6,222 nucleotides of DNA from Actinomycetota bacterium (GTDB lineage Bacteria > Actinomycetota > Actinomycetes > Actinomycetales > Microbacteriaceae), in assembly GCA_009704705.1 (NCBI GenBank), contig WLDR01000086.1:1-6222 (forward strand), in the 5' to 3' direction. Numbering within the stretch: the first letter of the stretch is position 1; each line of letters opens with the position of its first letter. Both the position numbers and the translations under genes were made by a program. Below the pieces are notes generated by a model. That model made no database searches. It was not told where the DNA came from and saw only the letters and a list, made by a program, of their open reading frames with translations. Shown in pieces: positions 1 to 5,629 of this stretch.

Positions 1-67
1 CAGGCTTTACTGCAGCTTCAACGCTCTTCTCTTCTTTGGGTTTTCTGCCAATTCCGAAGAAAGCCAA
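1..67 (-). CDS. Start of an unidentified gene, cut by the left window edge
   Basis: The minus strand is open from a TTG codon at 67-65 to the window edge, giving 22 complete codons that begin MAFFGIGRKPKEEK. The frame is closed upstream by TGA at 82-80, and TTG is the only plausible start between them. A GAGGTG sequence (minus strand, 77-72) lies four bases before the TTG, which is good ribosome-binding-site spacing and is the main support for this start. The visible part is a short hydrophobic tip followed by a Lys/Glu-rich stretch, as in a charged cytoplasmic N-terminus. Too little is visible to name a family. The gene reads in the same direction as the PAC2 gene, 152 bp downstream of its stop, so it may be transcribed separately. 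That it is coding is moderately likely; its function is unknown. Confidence 0.5.
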   Translation of the reverse strand, partial: MAFFGIGRKPKEEKSVEAAVKP

Positions 68-71
68 GTCG

Positions 72-77
72 CACCTC
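72..77 (-). promoter_or_regulatory. Ribosome binding site deciding a TTG start
   Basis: GAGGTG on the minus strand is separated by CGAC from the TTG at 67-65. It is the reason for calling a gene start at the left edge, since TTG alone would be weak evidence. Confidence 0.5.
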
Positions 78-101
78 GTTCACCTAGGTCACCTTCATCA
101 C

Positions 102-118
102 ATGCCCCGAAGCGGCAT
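102..118 (-). terminator. Small hairpin with a TTCG tetraloop
   Basis: Read on the minus strand, ATGCC pairs with GGCAT. Inside them, after one bulged G, a C-G pair closes a TTCG loop, giving the very stable C(UUCG)G tetraloop. It lies between the PAC2 stop (220) and the TTG start at 67, so in that transcript it is either a terminator-like structure after PAC2 or leader structure before the next gene. No T-run follows it, so an intrinsic terminator is only possible, not shown. Confidence 0.35.
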
Positions 119-120
119 AG

Positions 121-165
121 TGAGGACCCATGTCAAGTCCTCACGAAGAGGAGACTGGGTCCTCA
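121..165. repeat. Perfect 10-bp inverted repeat with a nested inner stem
   Basis: TGAGGACCCA (121-130) and TGGGTCCTCA (156-165) are exact reverse complements separated by 25 bases. Within that loop TCCTC (138-142) pairs with GAGGA (148-152) around ACGAA. The element lies 55 bp past the stop of the PAC2 gene. It could be a factor-dependent terminator, an RNA-stabilising structure or a protein-binding site. No T-run follows on either strand, so a classical intrinsic terminator is not supported. Confidence 0.45.
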
Positions 166-179
166 GTTATTGTGCCACA

Positions 180-198
180 TCAGAACTGACACTTCTGA
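180..198. repeat. Short dyad TCAGAA-N7-TTCTGA
   Basis: Six-base arms TCAGAA (180-185) and TTCTGA (193-198) are perfectly complementary around seven bases, starting 22 bp beyond the PAC2 stop. The spacing suits either an operator-like site or a weak hairpin. Dyads of this length arise by chance often enough that its function is uncertain. Confidence 0.2.
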
Positions 199-219
199 CC
201 AAACCCAGCAGATGTGCAG

Positions 220-1155
220 TTAGCGCTCGGGTCCGTCGTCGTGATGAGGTCGCGCACTCAAGAACGCCTCAAGCTCAGCCGCAATCTCATCTGCGCTTGG
301 TAGTGCTCCGTCTTCATCGGTTAGTGGCGACCGCAACATCTCATTAGGCATGTTGTCTTTCATGTAATCGTCGTATCGGCGCTCGAGTTTGCGCACCATT
401 TTTGCGAGTTCGTCATTCGTGGTGAGTTGCTCGTCTATGCGTGCGATGAATTCTCGCCCCTCTTCGCGAAGTCGATCGGTTGGAAATAGAAGCCCCGTGG
501 CCGACGTGATGAATTCGAGAGACGTCAGTGCCGCGTTCGGGAACTCAGTATCGGCGAGGTAGTTCGGCACCAAGAGCACGAACCCACAGACGTTATGGCC
601 AGAAGTATCGAGTCGGTATTCAACAAGGTGCATGGCGTTTGATGGCACCTGCGTGTGGGGGCGCCAGACGCTCTTGCTCTCCACCAGGTCGCGCCGGTTT
701 CCACTGACCGTGACACCGATAGGACGCGTGTGAGGAACCGGCATAGGTATGGCATGAACCCACGTCGTCTCAACAACGTCGAACTCGTCGACGAACGCGA
801 GCACCGCTTGGCTGAAGCGCTCCCACTTAAAGTCAGGTTCATATCCGGAGAGCAGAAGAAACGGGCGATTCATTTCATCGTGCACAAGGTGAATGGCGAG
901 TCGAGGCGGCTCGTAGCCAGTGAGGTGATCTTGGTCGAAATAGATCGTCGGCCGCCGTGCACGATAGTCGAGCAGCTCGTCCGGATCAAAGACCGCAACG
1001 ACCTTGGATTGCATGACATCAAGGATGTACTCGGTGAACTGCGACACGGCCGATCCCGAGTCAGTAAATCCGGTCAAGCCTGCAACGAGAGGCAGCCCGC
1101 GAGGAACGGAATCAGGCTCCATTGAGAACTGCAACAAGTTGTCATGGTTGGCCAC
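220..1155 (-). CDS. PAC2 family protein (proteasome assembly chaperone-like)
   Basis: This 311-residue protein belongs to the PAC2 family, named for eukaryotic 20S proteasome assembly chaperones and widespread in Actinobacteria with no settled biochemical function. Recognisable family stretches are GLTGFTDSGSA (26-36), FDPDELLDYRARRP (56-69), LLLSGYEPDFKWERF (100-114), the turn IPMPVPHTRP (136-145) and VPNYLADTEFPNAAL (196-210). The last ~85 residues are charged and probably helical (VRKLERRYDDYM, 254-265), ending in an acidic tail. There is no signal peptide or membrane segment, so it should be cytoplasmic. The chosen start is GTG at 1155-1153, with no Shine-Dalgarno but a -10-like hexamer six bases upstream. 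The ATG at residue 12 is possible but would remove LLQF, which fits the usual family N-terminus. It is divergent from the aminopeptidase gene. Family assignment is strong; the molecular role is unknown. Confidence 0.9.
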   Translation of the reverse strand: MANHDNLLQFSMEPDSVPRGLPLVAGLTGFTDSGSAVSQFTEYILDVMQSKVVAVFDPDELLDYRARRPTIYFDQDHLTGYEPPRLAIHLVHDEMNRPFLLLSGYEPDFKWERFSQAVLAFVDEFDVVETTWVHAIPMPVPHTRPIGVTVSGNRRDLVESKSVWRPHTQVPSNAMHLVEYRLDTSGHNVCGFVLLVPNYLADTEFPNAALTSLEFITSATGLLFPTDRLREEGREFIARIDEQLTTNDELAKMVRKLERRYDDYMKDNMPNEMLRSPLTDEDGALPSADEIAAELEAFLSARPHHDDGPER

Positions 1156-1161
1156 TCAACA

Positions 1162-1167
1162 AGCCTA
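1162..1167 (-). promoter_or_regulatory. Putative -10 element of a leaderless PAC2 promoter
   Basis: On the minus strand TAGGCT fits the actinobacterial TAnnnT -10 pattern. It is followed by exactly six bases (TGTTGA) and then the GTG start at 1155, so transcription would begin at or next to the start codon. No Shine-Dalgarno-like sequence lies before this GTG, as expected for a leaderless message. No good -35 hexamer is visible at the usual distance. Confidence 0.45.
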
Positions 1168-1194
1168 CGCCCCGAACGCGCGCAAAAGGTTTTG

Positions 1195-1200
1195 TAGCAT
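1195..1200 (+). promoter_or_regulatory. Putative -10 element of a leaderless pepA promoter
   Basis: TAGCAT matches TATAAT at four positions, including the conserved first T, second A and last T. Six bases (TCGATC) separate it from the ATG at 1207. The only purine-rich stretch, AAAAGG (1184-1189), is 17 bases from the ATG, too far to serve as a ribosome binding site. Both facts point to a leaderless transcript. The -35 region is GC-rich and poorly matched. Confidence 0.45.
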
Positions 1201-1206
1201 TCGATC

Positions 1207-2682
1207 ATGCCCGAAACGCTCCCGTCGCTCCGATTGCTCTCCAAACTTCCCGCATCCGTTGACGCGGTGATCGTGGGCGTCACCGATCGTGACGGCAAGC
1301 CGGTCGTTTTTGCTCTTGAGGAATTCGAGTATCTCAACGAAGTGATTGCACGAACTGATGCCAGATCAGCACTCGACACTGTGACAAGGATTCCTGACCC
1401 GAGGGACGATCGTCGAAGCATCATCTTTACCGGGCTGGGTTCATCAGACGTAACTCCCGACGTGTTGCGCGACGCCGTTGGCGCTGCGGTACGAAAACTC
1501 AGCGGTGCGAAATCGCTCGGGATCGCATTGCCGACAGCGTCGATTGACGAGACTGCTGCAATCGCAGAAGGAGCCCTTCTCGGCGGATACACGTTCACAC
1601 AGTTTCAATCCAAGCCAAACACTTCTTCAGGAGGTGGCTCTCGGACTCCGCTCTCCGCAATCTCGATTGTCACGCAGCACAAATCCAAGACCGTTATCGA
1701 TCGCTCGAGGGCTGTCGCTACGGCAGCAAAATTGGTCAAGGACCTCGTCAACACGCCACCAAATGTTCTGAGTCCAGCTGAGCTCGCGGCGCGAGCGACA
1801 GCGGCGGCAAAGCCTCTCCCAATTCGCGTCAAGGTATGGGACGAAAAACAGCTCGAGCGCGAAGGATTCGGAGGAATTGTTGGCGTCGGACAGGGAAGCT
1901 CGCGTCCCCCTCGCCTTGTTCGCCTGGCATACAGTCCTGCCAAGCACAAGAATCACATTGCGCTCGTTGGCAAGGGAATCACCTTTGACACCGGCGGTCT
2001 GTCACTCAAGCCGGCGTCGAGCATGCTTGGCATGAAATACGACATGACGGGTGCGGCGACGGTCCTCGCTGCAATCTGCGCGATTGCGTCGCTTGAACTC
2101 CCGATCGCCGTCACCGCGTGGATGTGTATCGCCGAGAACATGCCGAGCGGAACGGCAATTCGACCCAACGATGTTTTGAAAATGTACGGCGGAAAAACAG
2201 TCGAGGTCACCAACACGGATGCCGAGGGTCGACTGGTACTCGCTGATGGGCTCGTAGCGGCCGAAAAGGAAAAGCCGTCCCTCATCATTGACGTAGCAAC
2301 CCTCACGGGCGCCGCCTCGGTCGCACTGGGCAATAGATACGCGGGAGCGATGGGCGACCACGCGGCAGTCGCACAATTCGTTGAGTCGGCAACGGATGCG
2401 GGCGAGCAGTTTTGGCCCATGCCGATGCCGTCCGAACTCGCGTCTCTACTCAAGTCGGACGTTGCTGACCTGATGAATGCAAAGGTCGGCAACACCGCTG
2501 GTGGCATGTTGGTCGGCGCTGCGTTTCTCAGAGAGTTTGTGGGAACAACTCCGTGGGTGCATCTTGACATCGCCAGCACAGCCAACAACCCAGGAGGGGC
2601 CTACGGATTCACCGGCGCTGGTCCGACGGCAACCGCGGTGCGAGCACTCATTCGTCACGCCGAACGACTCTCCTCCAAGTAG
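1207..2682 (+). CDS. pepA: Leucyl aminopeptidase, peptidase family M17
   Basis: A cytoplasmic two-metal aminopeptidase that removes N-terminal residues from peptides, acting late in protein turnover; family members are normally hexameric. At 491 residues it is full length. The N-terminal macro-like domain covers roughly residues 1-160 and the catalytic domain the rest. The metal and catalytic residues are all visible: K256 and D261 in GKGITFDTGG, K268, D279 in MKYDM, and D338, E340 and R342 in NTDAEGR, the M17 signature. N-terminal divergence is normal for the family. It ends in tandem stops TAG TAG (2680-2685). Translation probably starts at ATG 1207 on a leaderless message. It is divergent from the PAC2 gene and 91 bp upstream of lpdA in the same direction, with hairpins between, so co-transcription with lpdA is uncertain. 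In mycobacteria the equivalent gene is called pepB. Confidence 0.95.
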   Translation: MPETLPSLRLLSKLPASVDAVIVGVTDRDGKPVVFALEEFEYLNEVIARTDARSALDTVTRIPDPRDDRRSIIFTGLGSSDVTPDVLRDAVGAAVRKLSGAKSLGIALPTASIDETAAIAEGALLGGYTFTQFQSKPNTSSGGGSRTPLSAISIVTQHKSKTVIDRSRAVATAAKLVKDLVNTPPNVLSPAELAARATAAAKPLPIRVKVWDEKQLEREGFGGIVGVGQGSSRPPRLVRLAYSPAKHKNHIALVGKGITFDTGGLSLKPASSMLGMKYDMTGAATVLAAICAIASLELPIAVTAWMCIAENMPSGTAIRPNDVLKMYGGKTVEVTNTDAEGRLVLADGLVAAEKEKPSLIIDVATLTGAASVALGNRYAGAMGDHAAVAQFVESATDAGEQFWPMPMPSELASLLKSDVADLMNAKVGNTAGGMLVGAAFLREFVGTTPWVHLDIASTANNPGGAYGFTGAGPTATAVRALIRHAERLSSK

Positions 2683-2686
2683 TAGT

Positions 2687-2697
2687 CTGAACTCAGG
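2687..2697 (+). repeat. First copy of a CTGAMCTCAGG direct repeat
   Basis: CTGAACTCAGG here matches CTGACCTCAGG at 2740-2750 in 10 of 11 bases. The copies are 53 bp apart, close to five helical turns, so both would face the same side of the DNA. Each contains the mini-palindrome CTGA-N2-TCAG. A binding site for a regulator of lpdA is possible but unproven. Confidence 0.25.
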
Positions 2698-2713
2698 CTT
2701 GACCCGATAGATG

Positions 2714-2726
2714 TGGGCAACGCCCA
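2714..2726 (+). terminator. Short GC hairpin after pepA
   Basis: TGGGC (2714-2718) and GCCCA (2722-2726) pair around AAC, 32 bp after the pepA stop. The stem is strong for its length, but no T-run follows, so any termination would be partial. It may instead simply structure the leader of lpdA. Confidence 0.3.
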
Positions 2727-2739
2727 TCCAGCAACAACA

Positions 2740-2754
2740 CTGACCTCAGGTCAG
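2740..2754 (+). promoter_or_regulatory. 15-bp palindrome before lpdA: operator or hairpin
   Basis: CTGACCT and AGGTCAG are perfect seven-base arms around a single C, ending eight bases before the lpdA ribosome binding site. Read as DNA it looks like a compact operator for a dimeric repressor. Read as RNA it is a six-base-pair stem with a TCA loop followed by ATTTTC, a weak intrinsic terminator or attenuator for readthrough from pepA. The sequence alone does not choose between them. Confidence 0.4.
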
Positions 2755-2762
2755 ATTTTCGT

Positions 2763-2768
2763 GAGGAG
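2763..2768 (+). promoter_or_regulatory. Ribosome binding site fixing the GTG start of lpdA
   Basis: GAGGAG lies five bases before the GTG at 2774. The next in-frame ATG is residue 8, inside the start of the FAD-binding strand, so this site settles the GTG as the start. Confidence 0.75.
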
Positions 2769-2773
2769 TTCGC

Positions 2774-4147
2774 GTGGCGGATCACAGTTTTGACATGGTA
2801 GTTCTCGGCGGAGGAAGCGCAGGCTATTCCGCCGCGGTGCGCGCCGTCGAGCTCGGCATGACCGTTGCGCTCATTGAAAAAGACAAGCTGGGCGGTACGT
2901 GTCTCCACCGCGGTTGTGTTCCGACTAAGGCTCTTTTGCACTCAGCAGAAGTTGCGGATGTGGCCCGCGACGCGGCCGAATTTGGAGTCATCGCATCTGT
3001 CCAGGGCATTGATATCGCCAAAGTGAACGCGTACCGCGACGAAATCGTGGCCAAAAAGTACAAGGGCCTGCAGGGACTCATCAAAGCTCGCGGCATCACC
3101 GTTGTCGAAGGTGAAGGTCGACTGTCGTCCGCCACCACTGTGTCTGTCAACGGAGACAACTACATTGGCAAGAATGTCGTTTTGGCCACAGGCTCATACG
3201 CGAAGTCGCTTCCCGGGCTCCAAATCGAAGGTCGAGTTATCACGAGCGAACAGGCACTAGCCCTCGACTACATTCCAGCTCGCGTCGCCATCTTGGGCGG
3301 TGGCGTGATTGGTTGTGAGTTTGCCAGCGTCTGGCGATCGTTCGGCTCCGAAGTAACGATTATCGAAGGCCTGCCTCACCTCGTACCTAATGAAGAAGAA
3401 AGTATTTCGAAGGGACTCGAACGCGCCTTCCGCAAGCGAGGGATCGACTACAAGATTGGCGTGCGCTTCAGCGGCGTCACACAGGATGACCAGGGCGTCA
3501 CCGTAACGCTCGAGAACGGTGAGACAGTCGCGGCCGACCTGCTGCTCGTCGCCGTTGGTCGCGGAGCAAACACCGCAGGGTTCGGGTTCGAAGAAGTTGG
3601 CGTCACGGTGGATCGCGAATACGTAGTGACCAACGAGCGACTTCAGACAAACGTCCCTGGCGTCTGGGCTGTCGGTGACATCGTCCCCGGGTTGCAGTTG
3701 GCTCACCGTGGATACCAGCACGGATTCTTCGTCGCCGAAGAAATTGCGGGACTCAACCCCATCGTGATCTCAGATGTGAACATTCCGAAGGTGACGTATT
3801 GCGAGCCAGAAGTGATGTCGGTCGGACTCACTGAGGCAAAAGCTGTCGAACAATATGGCGCTGACAAGATTGCTGCATTCGAGTACAACTTGGCCGGAAA
3901 TGCCAAGAGTGAAATCTTGGGAACTCCGGGACTCGTGAAGGTCGTGCGCGTCAAGGAAGGTCCCATCGTCGGAGTGCACGCACTCGGCTCCCGTGTTGGT
4001 GAAATGGCTGGAGAAGCTCAGATTGCCGTTAATTGGGAAGCCCAACCGGAAGACATTGCACCACTCGTCCACGCTCACCCGACTCAGAACGAGTCCATGG
4101 GTGAGGCATTCCTGTACCTCGCAGGCAAGCCACTTCACACGCTTTAG
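2774..4147 (+). CDS. lpdA: Dihydrolipoyl dehydrogenase (E3)
   Basis: E3 flavoenzyme that reoxidises dihydrolipoyl groups on E2 proteins, passing electrons through a disulfide and FAD to NAD+. It serves the pyruvate and 2-oxoglutarate dehydrogenase complexes and often the glycine cleavage system. At 457 residues it has the usual length. Seen in order: FAD-binding GGGSAGYSAA (12-21); redox disulfide C43/C48 in GTCLHRGCVPTK; NAD-binding GGGVIGCEFAS (175-185); second FAD contact AVGDI (299-303); and the C-terminal dimerisation domain with the catalytic pair H435 and E440 in HAHPTQNE. No N-terminal lipoyl domain is fused to it. All key residues are intact, so it should be active as a cytoplasmic homodimer. 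It starts with GTG behind a strong ribosome binding site. The downstream E2 gene follows after 57 bp with no terminator, so the two are probably one transcript. Confidence 0.96.
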   Translation: MADHSFDMVVLGGGSAGYSAAVRAVELGMTVALIEKDKLGGTCLHRGCVPTKALLHSAEVADVARDAAEFGVIASVQGIDIAKVNAYRDEIVAKKYKGLQGLIKARGITVVEGEGRLSSATTVSVNGDNYIGKNVVLATGSYAKSLPGLQIEGRVITSEQALALDYIPARVAILGGGVIGCEFASVWRSFGSEVTIIEGLPHLVPNEEESISKGLERAFRKRGIDYKIGVRFSGVTQDDQGVTVTLENGETVAADLLLVAVGRGANTAGFGFEEVGVTVDREYVVTNERLQTNVPGVWAVGDIVPGLQLAHRGYQHGFFVAEEIAGLNPIVISDVNIPKVTYCEPEVMSVGLTEAKAVEQYGADKIAAFEYNLAGNAKSEILGTPGLVKVVRVKEGPIVGVHALGSRVGEMAGEAQIAVNWEAQPEDIAPLVHAHPTQNESMGEAFLYLAGKPLHTL

Positions 4148-4188
4148 AGACGAAACACGTCACTAAGCTTTTTCACACCTTCTGACCT

Positions 4189-4194
4189 AGGAGA
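4189..4194 (+). promoter_or_regulatory. Ribosome binding site of sucB
   Basis: AGGAGA lies ten bases before the ATG at 4205. It overlaps TGACCTAGG (4183-4191), which resembles the palindromic motif before lpdA and may be functional or coincidental. Confidence 0.65.
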
Positions 4195-4204
4195 ATCACA
4201 AACA

Positions 4205-5572
4205 ATGAGCGAGTCCGTCAGCCTTCCCGCACTTGGCGAAAGCGTCACCGAGGGAACCGTTACCCGTTGGCTGAAGAGCGTGGGTGACCGCGTCGAGGTT
4301 GATGAACCCTTGCTCGAAGTTTCAACAGACAAGGTTGACACCGAGATTCCGTCTCCTGTTGCCGGTGTTGTCGAGCAGATCCTCGTTCAAGAAGACGAGA
4401 CAGTTGCCGTTGGCACTGTGCTCGTCATTGTCGGCGATGGTTCGGGTGGTGGTGCCCCGGTTGCGGTTGAACCAGTAGCCGCTCCTGCTCCAACGCCAGA
4501 ACCTGTTGCTGAGCCTGTCGTGGAACCGGTCGCCGCGCCTGCCCCTGCCCCCGTCGTTGAGGTTCCAGCTCCAGCTCCAGCTCCAGCTCCGGCTCCTGCT
4601 CCAACGGCGGCTGCTGCTCCTGCAGCGACTCCGGCCGCGGCACCCGTTGCAGCGAGTCAATCCGGTGGTCACGGGGCATCGAGTGGCTATGTGACGCCCA
4701 TCGTTCGAAAGCTGGCAAACGAACAAGGCGTGGACCTCTCAAACGTCACCGGAACCGGTATCGGAGGTCGTATCCGCAAGGAAGACGTCCTGCACGCAAC
4801 TTCTCCCGTGTCGGGATCCCCGGCATCAAAGGCTCCCATTTCTCTGGGTGTATCCCCCCTTCGTGGAACCACGGCGCCACTCTCACGCCTTCGCAAGGTC
4901 GTCGCCGAGCGTGCCGTCATCTCGATGCAGAGCACCGCTCAGCTGACATCCGTCGTCGAGGTTGACGTGACCCGAGTCGCGGAGTTACGCGCTCGTTCGC
5001 AGGCGGCCTTCCAGGCGAAGACAGGGCTGAAGCTGACCTTCCTTCCGTTCTTTGCCAAGGCGACAACGGAGGCACTTCAGGCCTACCCGATCATCAACTC
5101 GAATGTTGACGATGACAACATCTATTACCCCGAGCGCGAGAACATCAGCATCGCCGTGGACACGGAACGTGGTCTGTTGACGCCTGTCGTCAAGGATGCG
5201 GGCGGTCTCAACATCGCGCAGTGGGCGGCGTCGATCGACGACGTGGCGACACGCACACGAGAGAACCAGCTCAAGCCTGACGAGCTCGCTGGAGGAACCT
5301 TCACGCTGACCAACACGGGTTCGCGAGGCGCCTTGTTTGACACACCCGTCGTGTTCCTTCCTCAGCTCGCGATTTTGGGAACCGGCGTCGTGACCAAGCG
5401 ACCCGTCGTGCTCAACATCGACGGCGCCGAGGTCATTGCTATTCGGTCGATGGTGTACCTCGCACTCTCCTACGACCATCGAATCATCGACGGCGCCGAC
5501 GCTGCACGTTTCTTGACTGCAATCAAGGCGCGTCTTGAACAGGGCGCATTTGAGGGCGACTTAGGGCTGTAG
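4205..5572 (+). CDS. sucB: Dihydrolipoamide acyltransferase (E2) of a 2-oxo acid dehydrogenase complex
   Basis: E2 core enzyme: its lipoyl arm takes the acyl group from E1, transfers it to CoA and is reoxidised by E3. Domains of this 455-residue protein are one lipoyl domain (about 3-76) with attachment lysine K43 in STDKVDT; a Pro/Ala/Val/Glu linker (about 84-150) including six Pro-Ala pairs; the E1/E3-binding domain (162-198, YVTPIVRKLANEQGV); and the acyltransferase domain (about 215-455) with active-site H425 and D429 in SYDHRIIDG. The start is ATG after AGGAGA. Databases usually name this SucB, the succinyltransferase. In corynebacteria and mycobacteria, however, the equivalent protein (AceF/DlaT) is the pyruvate dehydrogenase E2, and the 2-oxoglutarate E2 domain is fused to E1 (OdhA/Kgd). 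Substrate is therefore uncertain. It has fewer lipoyl domains than the three of Corynebacterium AceF. It lies just downstream of lpdA and ends at a strong terminator. Confidence 0.94.
   Translation: MSESVSLPALGESVTEGTVTRWLKSVGDRVEVDEPLLEVSTDKVDTEIPSPVAGVVEQILVQEDETVAVGTVLVIVGDGSGGGAPVAVEPVAAPAPTPEPVAEPVVEPVAAPAPAPVVEVPAPAPAPAPAPAPTAAAAPAATPAAAPVAASQSGGHGASSGYVTPIVRKLANEQGVDLSNVTGTGIGGRIRKEDVLHATSPVSGSPASKAPISLGVSPLRGTTAPLSRLRKVVAERAVISMQSTAQLTSVVEVDVTRVAELRARSQAAFQAKTGLKLTFLPFFAKATTEALQAYPIINSNVDDDNIYYPERENISIAVDTERGLLTPVVKDAGGLNIAQWAASIDDVATRTRENQLKPDELAGGTFTLTNTGSRGALFDTPVVFLPQLAILGTGVVTKRPVVLNIDGAEVIAIRSMVYLALSYDHRIIDGADAARFLTAIKARLEQGAFEGDLGL
4565..4600 (+). repeat. Hexanucleotide repeat encoding the Pro-Ala linker
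   Basis: Four identical CCAGCT units (4565-4588) are followed by the synonymous variants CCGGCT and CCTGCT. All six encode Pro-Ala (residues 121-132 of the E2 protein). The six-base unit is in frame, so slippage would change linker length by two residues without a frameshift. It is part of the flexible arm that lets the lipoyl domain move. Confidence 0.85.
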
Positions 5573-5584
5573 CGGGAGTTCCCG
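5573..5584 (+). repeat. Small palindrome directly after the sucB stop
   Basis: CGGGA and TCCCG form five-base arms around GT, starting at the base after the TAG stop. It may add structure to the message end ahead of the main terminator. No separate role is evident. Confidence 0.3.
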
Positions 5585-5595
5585 TCAAATCCTCC

Positions 5596-5627
5596 GGGCC
5601 TGTCCGACTGGACAGCCCCAGCTTTTT
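5596..5627 (+). terminator. Intrinsic terminator after sucB
   Basis: CTGTCC (5600-5605) pairs with GGACAG (5610-5615) around a GACT loop. The stem continues with GGG (5596-5598) against CCC (5616-5618) after one bulged C (5599). A TTTTT run follows at 5623-5627. This gives nine GC-rich pairs plus a T-run, a good Rho-independent terminator for the plus-strand run. It lies in the short gap before the convergent gene, whose stop is at 5632-5630. The same stem on the minus strand lacks a T-run directly after it, so it may work only weakly in that direction. Confidence 0.85.
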
Positions 5628-5629
5628 CG

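Noticed and set aside
36..347. Plus-strand open frame of 103 codons at the left end
   Set aside because: It lies over the intergenic repeats and the 3' end of the PAC2 gene on the opposite strand, has no ribosome binding site and shows no protein-like domain pattern.
1953..2588. Long minus-strand open frame (211 codons) inside pepA
   Set aside because: It is antisense to the conserved metal-binding half of the aminopeptidase. The translation is Ser/Ala/Pro-rich shadow sequence, as expected opposite a GC-rich gene.
2699..2704. TTGACC as a -35 element for a lpdA promoter
   Set aside because: The hexamer is good, but at 16-18 bp spacing the downstream bases are GC-rich (around GCCCAT) with no acceptable -10, so no promoter is called.
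2740..2754. Palindrome before lpdA as a GlxR/CRP-type site
   Set aside because: CRP-type actinobacterial sites have TGTGA-N6-TCACA form. TGACCT-C-AGGTCA lacks the TGTGA arm and the spacing.
4322..4742. Minus-strand open frames rich in Arg/Ser/Trp or in Glu/Leu/Gln
   Set aside because: Their repeats come directly from reading the Pro-Ala linker codons of the E2 gene in reverse, so they are not independent genes.
4985..5479. Minus-strand open frame of 164 codons inside sucB
   Set aside because: It is antisense to the conserved acyltransferase domain and shows no recognisable domain or start signal.
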